Source: Rhodococcus sp. B7740 (GTDB lineage Bacteria; Actinomycetota; Actinomycetes; Mycobacteriales; Mycobacteriaceae). Taken from it: a stretch of DNA of 64,000 nt. The stretch's first letter is position 1, and the number at the start of each line of letters is the position of its first letter. Below, piece by piece: positions 32,598 to 44,588 of the stretch. A model generated the notes under the pieces. The model searched no databases. It had not been told where the DNA came from and saw only the letters and a list, made by a program, of their open reading frames with translations. A program made the position numbers and the translations under genes. Location of the stretch: positions 1,364,001-1,428,000 of the forward strand of contig NZ_CP010797.1 of the NCBI RefSeq assembly GCF_000954115.1. The letters are read 5' to 3'.

Positions 32598-33955
32598 GCC
32601 TTCACTCCCGTAGTGGCTGCAGAACCCGCGTGATCGGATTCGTGGTACTTGGAGGCGACCGGTTTGATCGCCTCGTTGGCCAGGAAGCCGACCACCAGCA
32701 GGCCGATCATCACGTAGAACGCCGGCAGGTATCGGCCGGTGGTCCCCGGCTCACCCGCGTCGGCGATGGCATTGACGATCAGTGGCCCCAACACACCGGC
32801 CACCGACCATGCGGTGAGCAGTCGTCCGTGGATCGCGCCGACCTGGTACGTACCGAAGAGGTCCTTGAGATAGGCGGGAACCGTCGCGAAACCCGCACCG
32901 TAGAACGAGAGAATCAACAGAGCCGAGACCATGAACAGGATCTTGTTGGTGTTGGTGAACAGCGCGATGTACAGGTACAGCAACGCTCCGACACCGAGAT
33001 ACATCCGGTAGATGTTCTTGCGACCGACCACATCGGAGACCGAGGACCAGACGAACCGCCCGATCATGTTGGTCAGGGAAAGGAACGCGACGAAACCGGC
33101 GGCTGCGGCAGCAAGGGATTCGGGCGAGGTCGCGTCGGGAAAGAAGTCCTGATAGATGCCCGATCCGCGTTCGAGGATGCCGATTCCGGCAGTGACGTTG
33201 AAGCACAACACGACCCACAGCAGCCAGAACTGCGGAGTCTTCACTGCGTTCGCGGCCGAGACGTTGTGCGTCGAGATCATCGACGACGACGCGGGAGGGG
33301 TCCACCCGGCCGGCTTCCATCCCTCGGCCGGCACTCTGATGAGCACGACACCGAGGGCCATGAACACCGCGTATCCGACGCCCAGCGTGAGGAACGTCTT
33401 GGCGATGGAACCGTCGGTGAAGCCGCCGAAGTTGACCATCAGCTGGCTGGTGAGCGGAGACGCGATGAGTGCGCCGCCGCCGAAGCCCATGATCGCGATT
33501 CCCGTGGCCATACCCGGCCGGTCGGGGAACCATTTCATCAGCGTCGAGACAGGTGAGATGTAGCCGATTCCGAGGCCGATGCCGCCGACGAATCCGTAGC
33601 CGAAGATCACCAGCCAGAACTGTCCGAGGGCCATGCCGAGCGCGGACAGCAACAGTCCGGAGACGAAGAAGACCAGGGAGACGGCCATGGCCCACCGTGG
33701 ACCGTTCTTCTCGACGCGGGTTCCGAAGATCGCCGCGGACAGGCCGAGCATGACGATGGCGAGCTGGAACGGAATGGCGGTGACGGTTCCGCTGAGTCCG
33801 AGCGCGTCGGGCTGCGAGATGGCGTTCTTGAACACGCTCCAGGCGTAGGCGGACCCGATCGCGAGGTGAATCGACAGGGCCGCCGGGGGTATCAACCAGC
33901 GACTCCACTCGGGTGTGGCGACGATTCTGGACCGGTCGAGAATGGGGAGGGTCAT
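32594..33955 (-). CDS. OFA-type MFS transporter
   Basis: A 12-helix major facilitator of the oxalate/formate antiporter group, 453 residues from the ATG at 33955 (GGGATT upstream). A longer frame reaches 34129 but crosses the promoter. Family features include IGSAYAWSVFKNAIS in helix 1, GYGFVGGIGLGIGYISPVSTLMKWFPDRP around the second and third loops, and a second-half repeat near SVSDVVGRKNIYR. The substrate is probably a small mono- or dicarboxylate, not provable here. Confidence 0.88.
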   Translation of the reverse strand: MTLPILDRSRIVATPEWSRWLIPPAALSIHLAIGSAYAWSVFKNAISQPDALGLSGTVTAIPFQLAIVMLGLSAAIFGTRVEKNGPRWAMAVSLVFFVSGLLLSALGMALGQFWLVIFGYGFVGGIGLGIGYISPVSTLMKWFPDRPGMATGIAIMGFGGGALIASPLTSQLMVNFGGFTDGSIAKTFLTLGVGYAVFMALGVVLIRVPAEGWKPAGWTPPASSSMISTHNVSAANAVKTPQFWLLWVVLCFNVTAGIGILERGSGIYQDFFPDATSPESLAAAAAGFVAFLSLTNMIGRFVWSSVSDVVGRKNIYRMYLGVGALLYLYIALFTNTNKILFMVSALLILSFYGAGFATVPAYLKDLFGTYQVGAIHGRLLTAWSVAGVLGPLIVNAIADAGEPGTTGRYLPAFYVMIGLLVVGFLANEAIKPVASKYHESDHAGSAATTGVKA

Positions 33956-33979
33956 CGAAATCCCTTGGAATAGAAAGTG

Positions 33980-33993
33980 GTACAAACTTGTAC
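33980..33993. promoter_or_regulatory. Candidate operator GTACAA-AC-TTGTAC
   Basis: A short inverted repeat with 6-bp arms and a two-base spacer, 25 bases upstream of the MFS start and in the divergent region with the gene at 34092. The size is typical for GntR-type dimers. No such regulator is encoded beside it, so the binding protein is unknown. Confidence 0.4.
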
Positions 33994-34091
33994 GAGCCCT
34001 AGCAGTCAAACACGGGCACCACCCCGGCTGCTCACAATCAGGAATAGTTTCTGTGCCGAAGTCACTATCGGCTCCGGGTATCTTCGAGAAA

Positions 34092-34535
34092 GTGGATATC
34101 GAACGGTGGCGCAGTCGCCTGCCCGTCAAACGGGCCTCCGACGGCGAAGTGATCGGATGGACCGTCGCGCACGAATCGACTACGCGGGACGAGTACGACG
34201 AGGGCTATCTCGTCGATGCCGTCAATCCTGTCGGGGTCACCGTGGCTCGGGGCGTTCCGATCGAGCGCGCAATCGAGCACCTGGAGGATCGGGGTCTGGC
34301 ATCGCTGTCGGCGCCGCACTGGACGAAGGCCCCGCTACCGCTCGAGCCGGAGACGGACCTGTCCGCACCGCATGACGATTGGCCCTGGCGGCGGGTGCTG
34401 ATGACACAACTCGACGACAACCGGGTGTGGATCAGGCCCGCGTATCCGAGCTGGCCGGAGCGGCTGCTCGAGATTCCGCTGCAGATTCCTGCCGACGAGA
34501 TTCTGCGTGCCGACTCCCCCGACGATTCCGACTGA
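34092..34535 (+). CDS. Conserved hypothetical protein
   Basis: I do not recognise this gene. From the GTG at 34092 it encodes 147 residues: acidic, Trp- and Pro-rich, with VIGWTVAHESTTRDEYDEGY near the start and IRPAYPSWPERLLEIPLQIP near the end. There is no signal peptide or membrane segment. The frame is open from 33915, but that part lies in a divergent promoter region; the start is uncertain. Confidence 0.62.
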   Translation: MDIERWRSRLPVKRASDGEVIGWTVAHESTTRDEYDEGYLVDAVNPVGVTVARGVPIERAIEHLEDRGLASLSAPHWTKAPLPLEPETDLSAPHDDWPWRRVLMTQLDDNRVWIRPAYPSWPERLLEIPLQIPADEILRADSPDDSD

Positions 34536-34652
34536 ATTCGGTGGCGACCCGGGACGGACCTGATGGCGTCGGCGGTCGCGGGTGTCGGACGGACCGTCGT
34601 AGTTCTCGGGGCGCGCGAGTCATCGTGGAAGCCCGTCGGGAAACCGCCACCG

Positions 34653-35105
34653 TCAGTCGGACAGCCCCGCCGCGACGGTTCCGCCCAATTCGTAGCAGCG
34701 TTCACGTGCGGGCTTGCCGCTCTCGGCGATGTGGACGGTCCCGAAGACCTTCTCGAGGCCCCAACCCGACGCGATCTTCTCGATGGCCCGTCCGGCACCC
34801 ACGGTGTCGTCGTTGCCGTGAACCCAAGCGGCGTAGGGCTTTCCGGCAACGGCACCGAGGCACGGGTAGTACACGGTGTCGAAGAAGTGTTTCAGCGCCC
34901 CACTCATGTACCCGAAGTTCGCCGGCGTTCCGAAGAGAAATCCGTCGGCACCGAGGACATCCGGAACGGTCGCACCGAGAGCAGGCACACTGCGTACGTC
35001 AACGCCGGTGATCTCGGGGTCGTGTGTGCCGTCGAGCACTGCCTCGAGCAGCTCACGTGTGAGCGGGCTCGGGGTGTGATGAACGACCAGCAGGGTGCGC
35101 GGCAT
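34653..35105 (-). CDS. Flavodoxin-family protein
   Basis: A 150-residue flavodoxin-like protein, probably an FMN-dependent quinone or NAD(P)H reductase. It opens RTLLVVHHTPSPLTRELLEA (phosphate-binding turn), then GADGFLFGTPANFGYMSGALKHFFDTVYY, the family's ribityl and isoalloxazine loop. It is the third gene of a row with dapB and a membrane protein, six bases after the latter, so probably one transcript. Confidence 0.88.
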   Translation of the reverse strand: MPRTLLVVHHTPSPLTRELLEAVLDGTHDPEITGVDVRSVPALGATVPDVLGADGFLFGTPANFGYMSGALKHFFDTVYYPCLGAVAGKPYAAWVHGNDDTVGAGRAIEKIASGWGLEKVFGTVHIAESGKPARERCYELGGTVAAGLSD

Positions 35106-35111
35106 CGACGG

Positions 35112-35570
35112 TCAGTTCTGGTTCCGTTCGAGTGCCACGGCGCGCTTCATCGTCTCGCGGGCCCGCCCGCGGTCACCGGCGTAATCGTAGGCACGAGCCA
35201 ACCGGTACGAGTTGCGCCAGTTGTCCGGATCCTTCTCCCACTCGGTCTTGATCCGTTGGAACAACTCGTCTGCGGCATCACGTTCGATGCGTCCCGACGG
35301 TCTGCGCGGAAGGTCCGAGACGTCGAGTTCGAGGCCTTCCTCGTGAATGCGCGATGCCAGCCTCTGATGGTCGAAACCGGCTTTCAACGTGGCCCACACG
35401 ATCCACAACCCGAGTATCGGCAGCAGCAGGACCCCGATCCCCAGGGAGATGCTCGCCACACCACCGTTCTGGATCAGCGTCACACCGCGCTGACCGAGCA
35501 GGAAGAAGTAGAAGCCGAGGATCAGCACCATCACCGTGATGATGGCGAGCACCTTCGTCGTCTTGTTCAC
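35112..35570 (-). CDS. Membrane protein with TPR-like C-terminus
   Basis: A 152-residue protein with two transmembrane helices (about 7-26 and 40-63) and a soluble tail of about 85 residues. The tail includes NWRNSYRLARAYDYAGDRGR, resembling one tetratricopeptide unit. It lies 11 bases after dapB and 6 bases before the flavodoxin-like gene. Conserved unknown; probably in the dapB operon. Confidence 0.78.
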   Translation of the reverse strand: MNKTTKVLAIITVMVLILGFYFFLLGQRGVTLIQNGGVASISLGIGVLLLPILGLWIVWATLKAGFDHQRLASRIHEEGLELDVSDLPRRPSGRIERDAADELFQRIKTEWEKDPDNWRNSYRLARAYDYAGDRGRARETMKRAVALERNQN

Positions 35571-35581
35571 CGTCGATCAGC

Positions 35582-36391
<810 letters not shown>

Positions 36392-36431
36392 CTACTTCTC
36401 CGCGATCCGCACCGGCAGCTACGGTCGTCCG

Positions 36432-37220
36432 GTGCCATCCAGCGTCCTGTTCGCCGACCGAGTCGATGTCGTCCGCGGCGGCCGATACCTGCTCAGCGAC
36501 GCCACGATACGGGTCGAGGACGGCGAGCACTGGGTGTTGCTCGGTGCGAACGGCGCAGGTAAGAGCACTCTGCTCAGCTTGCTCGGTGCCGTGGTGCATC
36601 CCACGCACGGTTCCGTGCACGTTCTCGGGCATCGCCTCGGCCGGGTGGACATGCGCGAATTGCGGACGCGCATCGGCCACGTCGATCCCCGTCTGACGGT
36701 CGAGGCTCCGCTGACTCTGTTCCAGGTGGTGCTGACCGGCCTGACCAACACTCCCGACCTGATCCCGAGATGGTCGGCCACCGAGGACCAGATCGCCCGT
36801 GCCCATCGGTTGATCGGTTCCCTCGGCGTCGCCCATCGCACCGAGGCATCGTGGCACACGCTCTCCCAGGGAGAACGTGGCCGAGCGCTCATCGCGCGCG
36901 CCCTGCTCCCCGACCCCGCAGTGCTGTTGCTCGACGAGCCCGCCACCGGACTCGATCTCGCTGCCCGCGAACAACTCCTCGGTGCGCTCGACTCGTTGCG
37001 GGCCGAGCACCCGAGCCTGGCGAGCAGTCTGGTGACGCACCACCTCGAAGAGATCCCCGTCTCGACCACCCACGCCCTGCTCATCCGCAACGGAAAGGTG
37101 TTGGCGCAGGGAGCCGTCGACGCGGTGCTGACCACCGCAAACATCAGTAAGTGTTTCGACCATCCCATCGAGATCTCGACGCAGCGCGGCCGGTGGGTCG
37201 CGACCGCCGCCAACAGCTGA
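36432..37220 (+). CDS. ABC transporter ATP-binding protein
   Basis: A single ATPase domain of 262 residues. Walker A is GANGAGKSTL, the signature LSQGERGRAL (a variant of LSGGQ) and Walker B VLLLDEPATG. The GTG at 36432 is the first start that leaves no odd leader; the frame is open to 36291. No permease or binding protein gene lies beside it, and it is convergent with the dehydrogenase gene only three bases away, so it is a lone ATPase of unknown partner, similar to ModF/YbbL-like types. Confidence 0.85.
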   Translation: MPSSVLFADRVDVVRGGRYLLSDATIRVEDGEHWVLLGANGAGKSTLLSLLGAVVHPTHGSVHVLGHRLGRVDMRELRTRIGHVDPRLTVEAPLTLFQVVLTGLTNTPDLIPRWSATEDQIARAHRLIGSLGVAHRTEASWHTLSQGERGRALIARALLPDPAVLLLDEPATGLDLAAREQLLGALDSLRAEHPSLASSLVTHHLEEIPVSTTHALLIRNGKVLAQGAVDAVLTTANISKCFDHPIEISTQRGRWVATAANS

Positions 37221-37223
37221 TGC

Positions 37224-38330
37224 TCAGTCGAAGACGATGACCTGACGGATCGCGTTGCCGTCGGCCAATTCGTCCATGCCGCGGTTGATCTCGTCCAACG
37301 TGATTCTCGAGGAGATCAGCTTCTCGACGGGAAGCCGTCCCTCACGCCACATCTGGGCATAGGTCGGGATATCGCGCGCCGGGACGGCGGAGCCCAGGTA
37401 GCTGCCGATGATCGTGCGCGCCTCGGCCACCAGGCCCAGCGGCGAGATGGACGAGCGGGCGTCGGGCGACGGGAGACCGACGGTGATGGTTTTGCCGCCG
37501 GGAGCCGTTGCAGCGACGGCAGTTTCGAAGGCTCGGGCGTTGCCTGCCGCCTCGATCACGATATCGGCCTTGATTCCCTTCTCGGCGAGCTCGGCCGGTG
37601 AATAGACCTGCGTTGCGCCCAGATCGGTTGCGGTGGAGAGCTTGTCCGGGACTCCGTCGACTCCGATCACCTCGCCTGCACCCACCGATACGGCTGTCAG
37701 AACGGCGGCCATGCCGACTCCGCCGAGACCCACCACCATCACCGATTGACCGGGCGTCGGAGTTCCGGCGTTGAGCACCGCGCCACCGCCGGTCAGTACC
37801 GCACAACCGAGAACTGCGGCGATATCGGCCGGGATGTCGTCCTCGACCGGCACCACGGACTTTCGGCTCACCACCGCATGGGTGGCGAATCCGGAGACTC
37901 CGAGGTGATGTTTGACCTCTTGCCCGTCACGGTGCAACTTGATGCCGCCGCCGAGCAGGGTCCCGGCATTGTTCGACGCGCTACCGGTGATGCACGGCAT
38001 CTGACCGTCGGTGGCGCACCCGGCACACTCGCCGCAGCGCGGCAGGAACGTCATGACGACGCGGGTACCGATCGCGATGTCGTCGACGCCCGGTCCGACT
38101 TCCTCGACTCGGCCTGCGGCCTCGTGGCCGAGCAGCATCGGGACCGGACGAACTCGATTGCCGTCGACCACCGACAGGTCCGAGTGGCACAGCCCCGCGG
38201 CTTCGATTCTGATCAGCAGTTCGCCGTCGCCCGGCGAACCGAGCTCGAGGTCCGAGACGGTGATGGGATGCGAGTCCGCGAAGGGACGAGATCGGCCGAT
38301 TTCTTCGAGTACTGCGCCGCGAATCTTCAT
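37224..38330 (-). CDS. Zinc-dependent alcohol dehydrogenase
   Basis: A medium-chain dehydrogenase/reductase of 368 residues. The catalytic zinc ligands are Cys48, with His69-Glu70 in GHEAAGRVEEVG; the structural zinc cysteines are 99, 102, 105 and 113. The nucleotide motif VVGLGGVGMAAV is near residue 200. It resembles the class III and NDMA-dependent alcohol dehydrogenase groups, so the substrate could be an aliphatic alcohol or a thiol adduct of formaldehyde. It stands alone, bounded by a hairpin upstream. Confidence 0.88.
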   Translation of the reverse strand: MKIRGAVLEEIGRSRPFADSHPITVSDLELGSPGDGELLIRIEAAGLCHSDLSVVDGNRVRPVPMLLGHEAAGRVEEVGPGVDDIAIGTRVVMTFLPRCGECAGCATDGQMPCITGSASNNAGTLLGGGIKLHRDGQEVKHHLGVSGFATHAVVSRKSVVPVEDDIPADIAAVLGCAVLTGGGAVLNAGTPTPGQSVMVVGLGGVGMAAVLTAVSVGAGEVIGVDGVPDKLSTATDLGATQVYSPAELAEKGIKADIVIEAAGNARAFETAVAATAPGGKTITVGLPSPDARSSISPLGLVAEARTIIGSYLGSAVPARDIPTYAQMWREGRLPVEKLISSRITLDEINRGMDELADGNAIRQVIVFD

Positions 38331-38355
38331 CCCGCCAGACTATGCGGCTCCGCCG

Positions 38356-38401
38356 CATGTGCGTGGAACTTCGTAGCCCACTACGAAGTTCCACTCACAT
38401 G
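38356..38401. terminator. Long hairpin downstream of the GH63-like gene
   Basis: A 14-bp stem (38363-38376 with 38381-38394; arm GTGGAACTTCGTAG) and a four-base loop, extended after one mismatch (38362/38395) and one pair by six more pairs. It follows the GH63-like stop by 13 bases on the minus strand. A second small hairpin (38342-38358, ATGCGGC arms) adjoins it. There is no T-tract. It is probably the end of the choline cluster message, or a dispersed palindrome. Confidence 0.7.
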
Positions 38402-38413
38402 GGCCGCAGGCCC

Positions 38414-41092
<2,679 letters not shown>

Positions 41093-41116
41093 GGCACACA
41101 GTCTGGTCGTTGGCGG

Positions 41117-43039
41117 TCATCGATGCACGCCGACGTTGGCCGCGAGGTAGCCGACGCGGCGTTGTACCGCGGCGATCTCGCGGATGCCGTCGGTCAGCAG
41201 GCTTCGTTCGAGCGGCGACAGATCGGCCATGATCAGCACGTCGCCGGGGCGGTGGCCCGCTGTGATCTGGTCGATCTGATGCGACAGTCGGAGCCGTTGC
41301 AGCAGCGCGAACACCTCGGACAGCGCAGTGACATCACGTTCGGAGAGCATGCCGTTACCCGACGCCGCGGCGAGTCGCGCCGGCGTGGAGGCCGAGGCCA
41401 TGCCGACCGACAGCCCACCCCAGCGAGCGAGGTTGACGATGGGCGTCAGCGCGTGGGCCTTGAGATCGAACGTCCCGCCGCGCCGAGCCAGGACGTCGCG
41501 TAGCGATCGCAGCCGGGCGCGGCCGGCGAGCGCATCACGCAGCTGCAACCGCAGTGCGTCGGGGTGATCGACCAGCAGTCGGCGGTAGGCCTCGGGCACG
41601 GTGTGCAGTTCTCTCGGGCCCCACACCACTCTGCCGTCGATCATCAGCGAGGACATGATCAGGCCGGAGTCCTCTGCCGGATTGCCACGTTGGCCGAAGG
41701 GGTTGCTGAGCCAGTGCGCCGCGGCGCGTTCCCACTGACCGGCCGAGCGTGCGAATCGAGGTGAGCTCGCGACCGCGCCGTTGGTGTCCGACGGTAGCCC
41801 GGCACCGTCGAGGCTCTCGTGCACACGGGCGGCCAAGTCCATCAACGCCTCGTCGCGGGTTCTCTGCACCGCGTTCGCTTTCCCTCGGACCTCGGGGTCG
41901 GCGGTGGTGTCCGCCCAGCTCAGCGCACTGTCGACGTCAGAGGAGGGCATGGCTTCTCGACGCGCCACGCTGCCGAGAGTGATCCAGGCGAATCGGTCAC
42001 GCGGCACGTCCGGACGTGCAGTCCATTCGATCTCGACGGCACGGCGGACGATGCTGTCCACCACGACGGAGAGGATCGCGCTGACCGCCATCGCATCGGT
42101 TCCGCCCTGGAACAGATCCACCACCAGTCGGGGCACGAGCCTGCCTGCGTCGGCGAGTTCGGCGGAGGTCGACGCCGACGCCACCGCTCGGCGCACCACG
42201 AAACTGCGTCGAGTCGAGGCAGCGTGCAGATCGGAATCCTCGACGACACCGAGAACCTCGCCCCGATCGGACACCACGGGCATGTGCCGCAGCCCCAGTT
42301 CGAGCATGTCCATCAGCACGGTGCCGGCCAGCCGGTCCGCCGTGACGGTCTCGGCGGGTGCCGTCATCACCTGCTCTATCGGAGTATCGACTCCGATCCC
42401 GGCGGCCACCACACGAATTCGGAGGTCTCGGTCGGTGAATATGCCATGGCGCGAGCCACGCAGCGGAACGAGAACGTACGAGCTGCCCTGATCGGTCATG
42501 TGCCGGACGGCGTCTCGAACGGTGGTGCCGACGGGTACGAACACCGCTGGGGCCGAGAGCAATTCACCGACGGTGCGGCCGGCGCTACCCTCGACCGGTC
42601 CCCCACGGTATGCAGACGACGAATTGACGGCATCGGCCAAGAACGCCAGACCGGTGGGCGTTGCGAACAACGGCCGAACCAGTGCACCGGGCAACTGCAG
42701 GACGACACTCGGTTCGAGTGCCCGCGCTCGGAATTCGACAGTTCCACCGGACAGCAGAGCCGAGAATCCGAAGACTCCACCTTCACCGATGGTGTCGATC
42801 GGCACCTCGGTGGGAGAGGTCGCGTCGGGGTGCATGATCACCACGCGCCCGGTATGCACCACCCATACGGTGTCGGTATCGGTCGAGACGTCCATCCGTC
42901 GAGGGTCCACAACCCATGCGCCACTGCCGTACTCGCGTTCGACGGCCGCCGCGGCCACCTCGGCCAGCACAGCCGGTGGCGCGCCCTGAAACGGTGGATG
43001 CGCGCCGAGGAAATCGGCCAGCTCCTGACTATCCGCCAC
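41117..43039 (-). CDS. cNMP-binding / CBS / DUF294 nucleotidyltransferase protein
   Basis: A 640-residue protein with the order: a cyclic-nucleotide-like sensor domain (about 20-140), a CBS pair (about 165-285, with GIFTDRDLRIRVV and DRGEVLGVVEDSDL), a DUF294 nucleotidyltransferase-like domain (about 330-470) and DUF294 C-terminal. The nucleotidyltransferase motif is readable as LGSVARREAMPSSDVDSAL. It overlaps the GMC gene by 11 bases. Members of this architecture sit beside acetate, propionate or choline transport genes and are thought to sense or modify; the partner is unknown. Confidence 0.86.
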   Translation of the reverse strand: MADSQELADFLGAHPPFQGAPPAVLAEVAAAAVEREYGSGAWVVDPRRMDVSTDTDTVWVVHTGRVVIMHPDATSPTEVPIDTIGEGGVFGFSALLSGGTVEFRARALEPSVVLQLPGALVRPLFATPTGLAFLADAVNSSSAYRGGPVEGSAGRTVGELLSAPAVFVPVGTTVRDAVRHMTDQGSSYVLVPLRGSRHGIFTDRDLRIRVVAAGIGVDTPIEQVMTAPAETVTADRLAGTVLMDMLELGLRHMPVVSDRGEVLGVVEDSDLHAASTRRSFVVRRAVASASTSAELADAGRLVPRLVVDLFQGGTDAMAVSAILSVVVDSIVRRAVEIEWTARPDVPRDRFAWITLGSVARREAMPSSDVDSALSWADTTADPEVRGKANAVQRTRDEALMDLAARVHESLDGAGLPSDTNGAVASSPRFARSAGQWERAAAHWLSNPFGQRGNPAEDSGLIMSSLMIDGRVVWGPRELHTVPEAYRRLLVDHPDALRLQLRDALAGRARLRSLRDVLARRGGTFDLKAHALTPIVNLARWGGLSVGMASASTPARLAAASGNGMLSERDVTALSEVFALLQRLRLSHQIDQITAGHRPGDVLIMADLSPLERSLLTDGIREIAAVQRRVGYLAANVGVHR

Positions 43040-44576
43040 GGATCAGGTCGGCGCATCTCTCCGCCATGGTCATCACCGTGATGTTGGGATTGACGTACGG
43101 CAGCTTCGGCATCGCCGACGCGTCGACCACGCGCAGGTGCGAGACTCCCTTGACTCGTAATTCCGGATCCAGCACGGCCATGGCGTCGTCCACCGAGCCC
43201 ATCCGCGCCGTGCCCGCCGGGTGATAGACCGTGTTGTGGGTCTTGTGCACGTAGTCGAGCAGGTCGTCGTCGGTGACGGCCTCGGGCCCTGGGGCGAGTT
43301 CGCGCTCGATCCATTCCGAGAGTGGACCGTGCGCGGCGATGTCGCGCGCCAGCTTCAGTCCGGCCAGCATCACCGCGTCGTCGTGTCCGTCGGCATCGGT
43401 GAAGTAGCGCGGGTCCACTTTGGCACGGTCACGAAAATCTCTGCTGCGCAGACGAACAGTGCCGCGCGAGCGCCCCTGCGTCACGTTCGGAGTCAGGCAG
43501 AATCCGTTGTCGGTGGTCGGGTAGCCCCAGCGGAGGGTGTTCATGTCGAACGGCACACTGCCGTAATGCATCATCACGTCCGGGTAGTTCAGCGAGTCGT
43601 CGGTCTGCGCGAACACCCCGATCTCCCACCACTGCGAGGACGTGGTGACCATCGGCTTGCTCGCTTCCCAGAACACCAGACCTTCGACGTGGTCGTCGAG
43701 GTTCTCACCCACACCGGGAGAATCGACTCGCACCGTGATTCCCATCTCGCGCAGTTGGGCTGCCGGTCCGATTCCCGAGAGCATCAACAACTTCGGCGTG
43801 TCGATGGCACCGGCGGTCACGATGACCTCGCGCCGTGCGGAGACGGTGTCGTAGCCCGTCAGGTCGGGGCGCTGGTATCGCACACCCGTCGCGGTCAGCG
43901 ATTCGTCGATCAGAATCTCGCTGATCCAGCAGTCGGTGCGCACCTCGAGGTTCGGCCGTGAGCCGATGATCGGGTGCAGGTACGCATGCGAGGTCGACAT
44001 GCGTGAGCCGTCTTCTCCCGCATTGATCTGAAACCAACCGGCACCGTTGAGTACAGGCGTTCCGCGGTTGAATGCGACCGTGGGAAGACCTATCCCGGCG
44101 GCCGATTCGAGTACCGCGGCACCGCACGGATCGTTCGGCGGCACGTCGCGGATTCGCACGGGGCCGTCGTGTCCGCGGCCCGTGTCGTTGTTCTCCACGC
44201 GCGCGACGTACGGCAGGATGTCCGACGCGCCCCACCCCGTCGCACCGGCCGCCGCCCAATCGTCGAGGGTTTCCGCAGGTGGGTGAAACGCGATGCAGGA
44301 GTTGTGCGAGGAGCAGCCACCGAGCACTTTCGCGCGCGCGTGCCGCATGAAGCTGTTGCCGCGTTCCTGCGGCTCGACGGGATAGTCCCAGTCGTAGCCG
44401 GAGTCGAGCAGGTGCATCCACTCCACCAGTTCGAGAATCGCCTTGTCGCCGACGTCGGTCGGCCCTGCTTCGACGAGGCAGACACTGACGGAGGGGTCCT
44501 CGCTCAGACGTGCCGCGAGGACGCACCCCGCCGTCCCGCCACCTGCGACGACGTAATCGAACTGGGTGTCTGTCAC
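43029..44576 (-). CDS. GMC oxidoreductase, probably choline dehydrogenase
   Basis: An FAD-dependent alcohol oxidase/dehydrogenase of 515 residues. The FAD motif is VVAGGGTAGCVLAARL (residues 9-24), with GMC signatures near VLGGCSSHN and GAIDTPKLLMLSGIGP. The C-terminal catalytic region has HPAGTARMG and VNPNITVMTMAERCADLI. Next to a choline-type permease and a betaine-aldehyde-type dehydrogenase, it most likely oxidises choline to betaine aldehyde. Gene identity beyond GMC is by context. Confidence 0.88.
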   Translation of the reverse strand: MTDTQFDYVVAGGGTAGCVLAARLSEDPSVSVCLVEAGPTDVGDKAILELVEWMHLLDSGYDWDYPVEPQERGNSFMRHARAKVLGGCSSHNSCIAFHPPAETLDDWAAAGATGWGASDILPYVARVENNDTGRGHDGPVRIRDVPPNDPCGAAVLESAAGIGLPTVAFNRGTPVLNGAGWFQINAGEDGSRMSTSHAYLHPIIGSRPNLEVRTDCWISEILIDESLTATGVRYQRPDLTGYDTVSARREVIVTAGAIDTPKLLMLSGIGPAAQLREMGITVRVDSPGVGENLDDHVEGLVFWEASKPMVTTSSQWWEIGVFAQTDDSLNYPDVMMHYGSVPFDMNTLRWGYPTTDNGFCLTPNVTQGRSRGTVRLRSRDFRDRAKVDPRYFTDADGHDDAVMLAGLKLARDIAAHGPLSEWIERELAPGPEAVTDDDLLDYVHKTHNTVYHPAGTARMGSVDDAMAVLDPELRVKGVSHLRVVDASAMPKLPYVNPNITVMTMAERCADLIRGG

Positions 44577-44588
44577 TGCACGCTCCTT

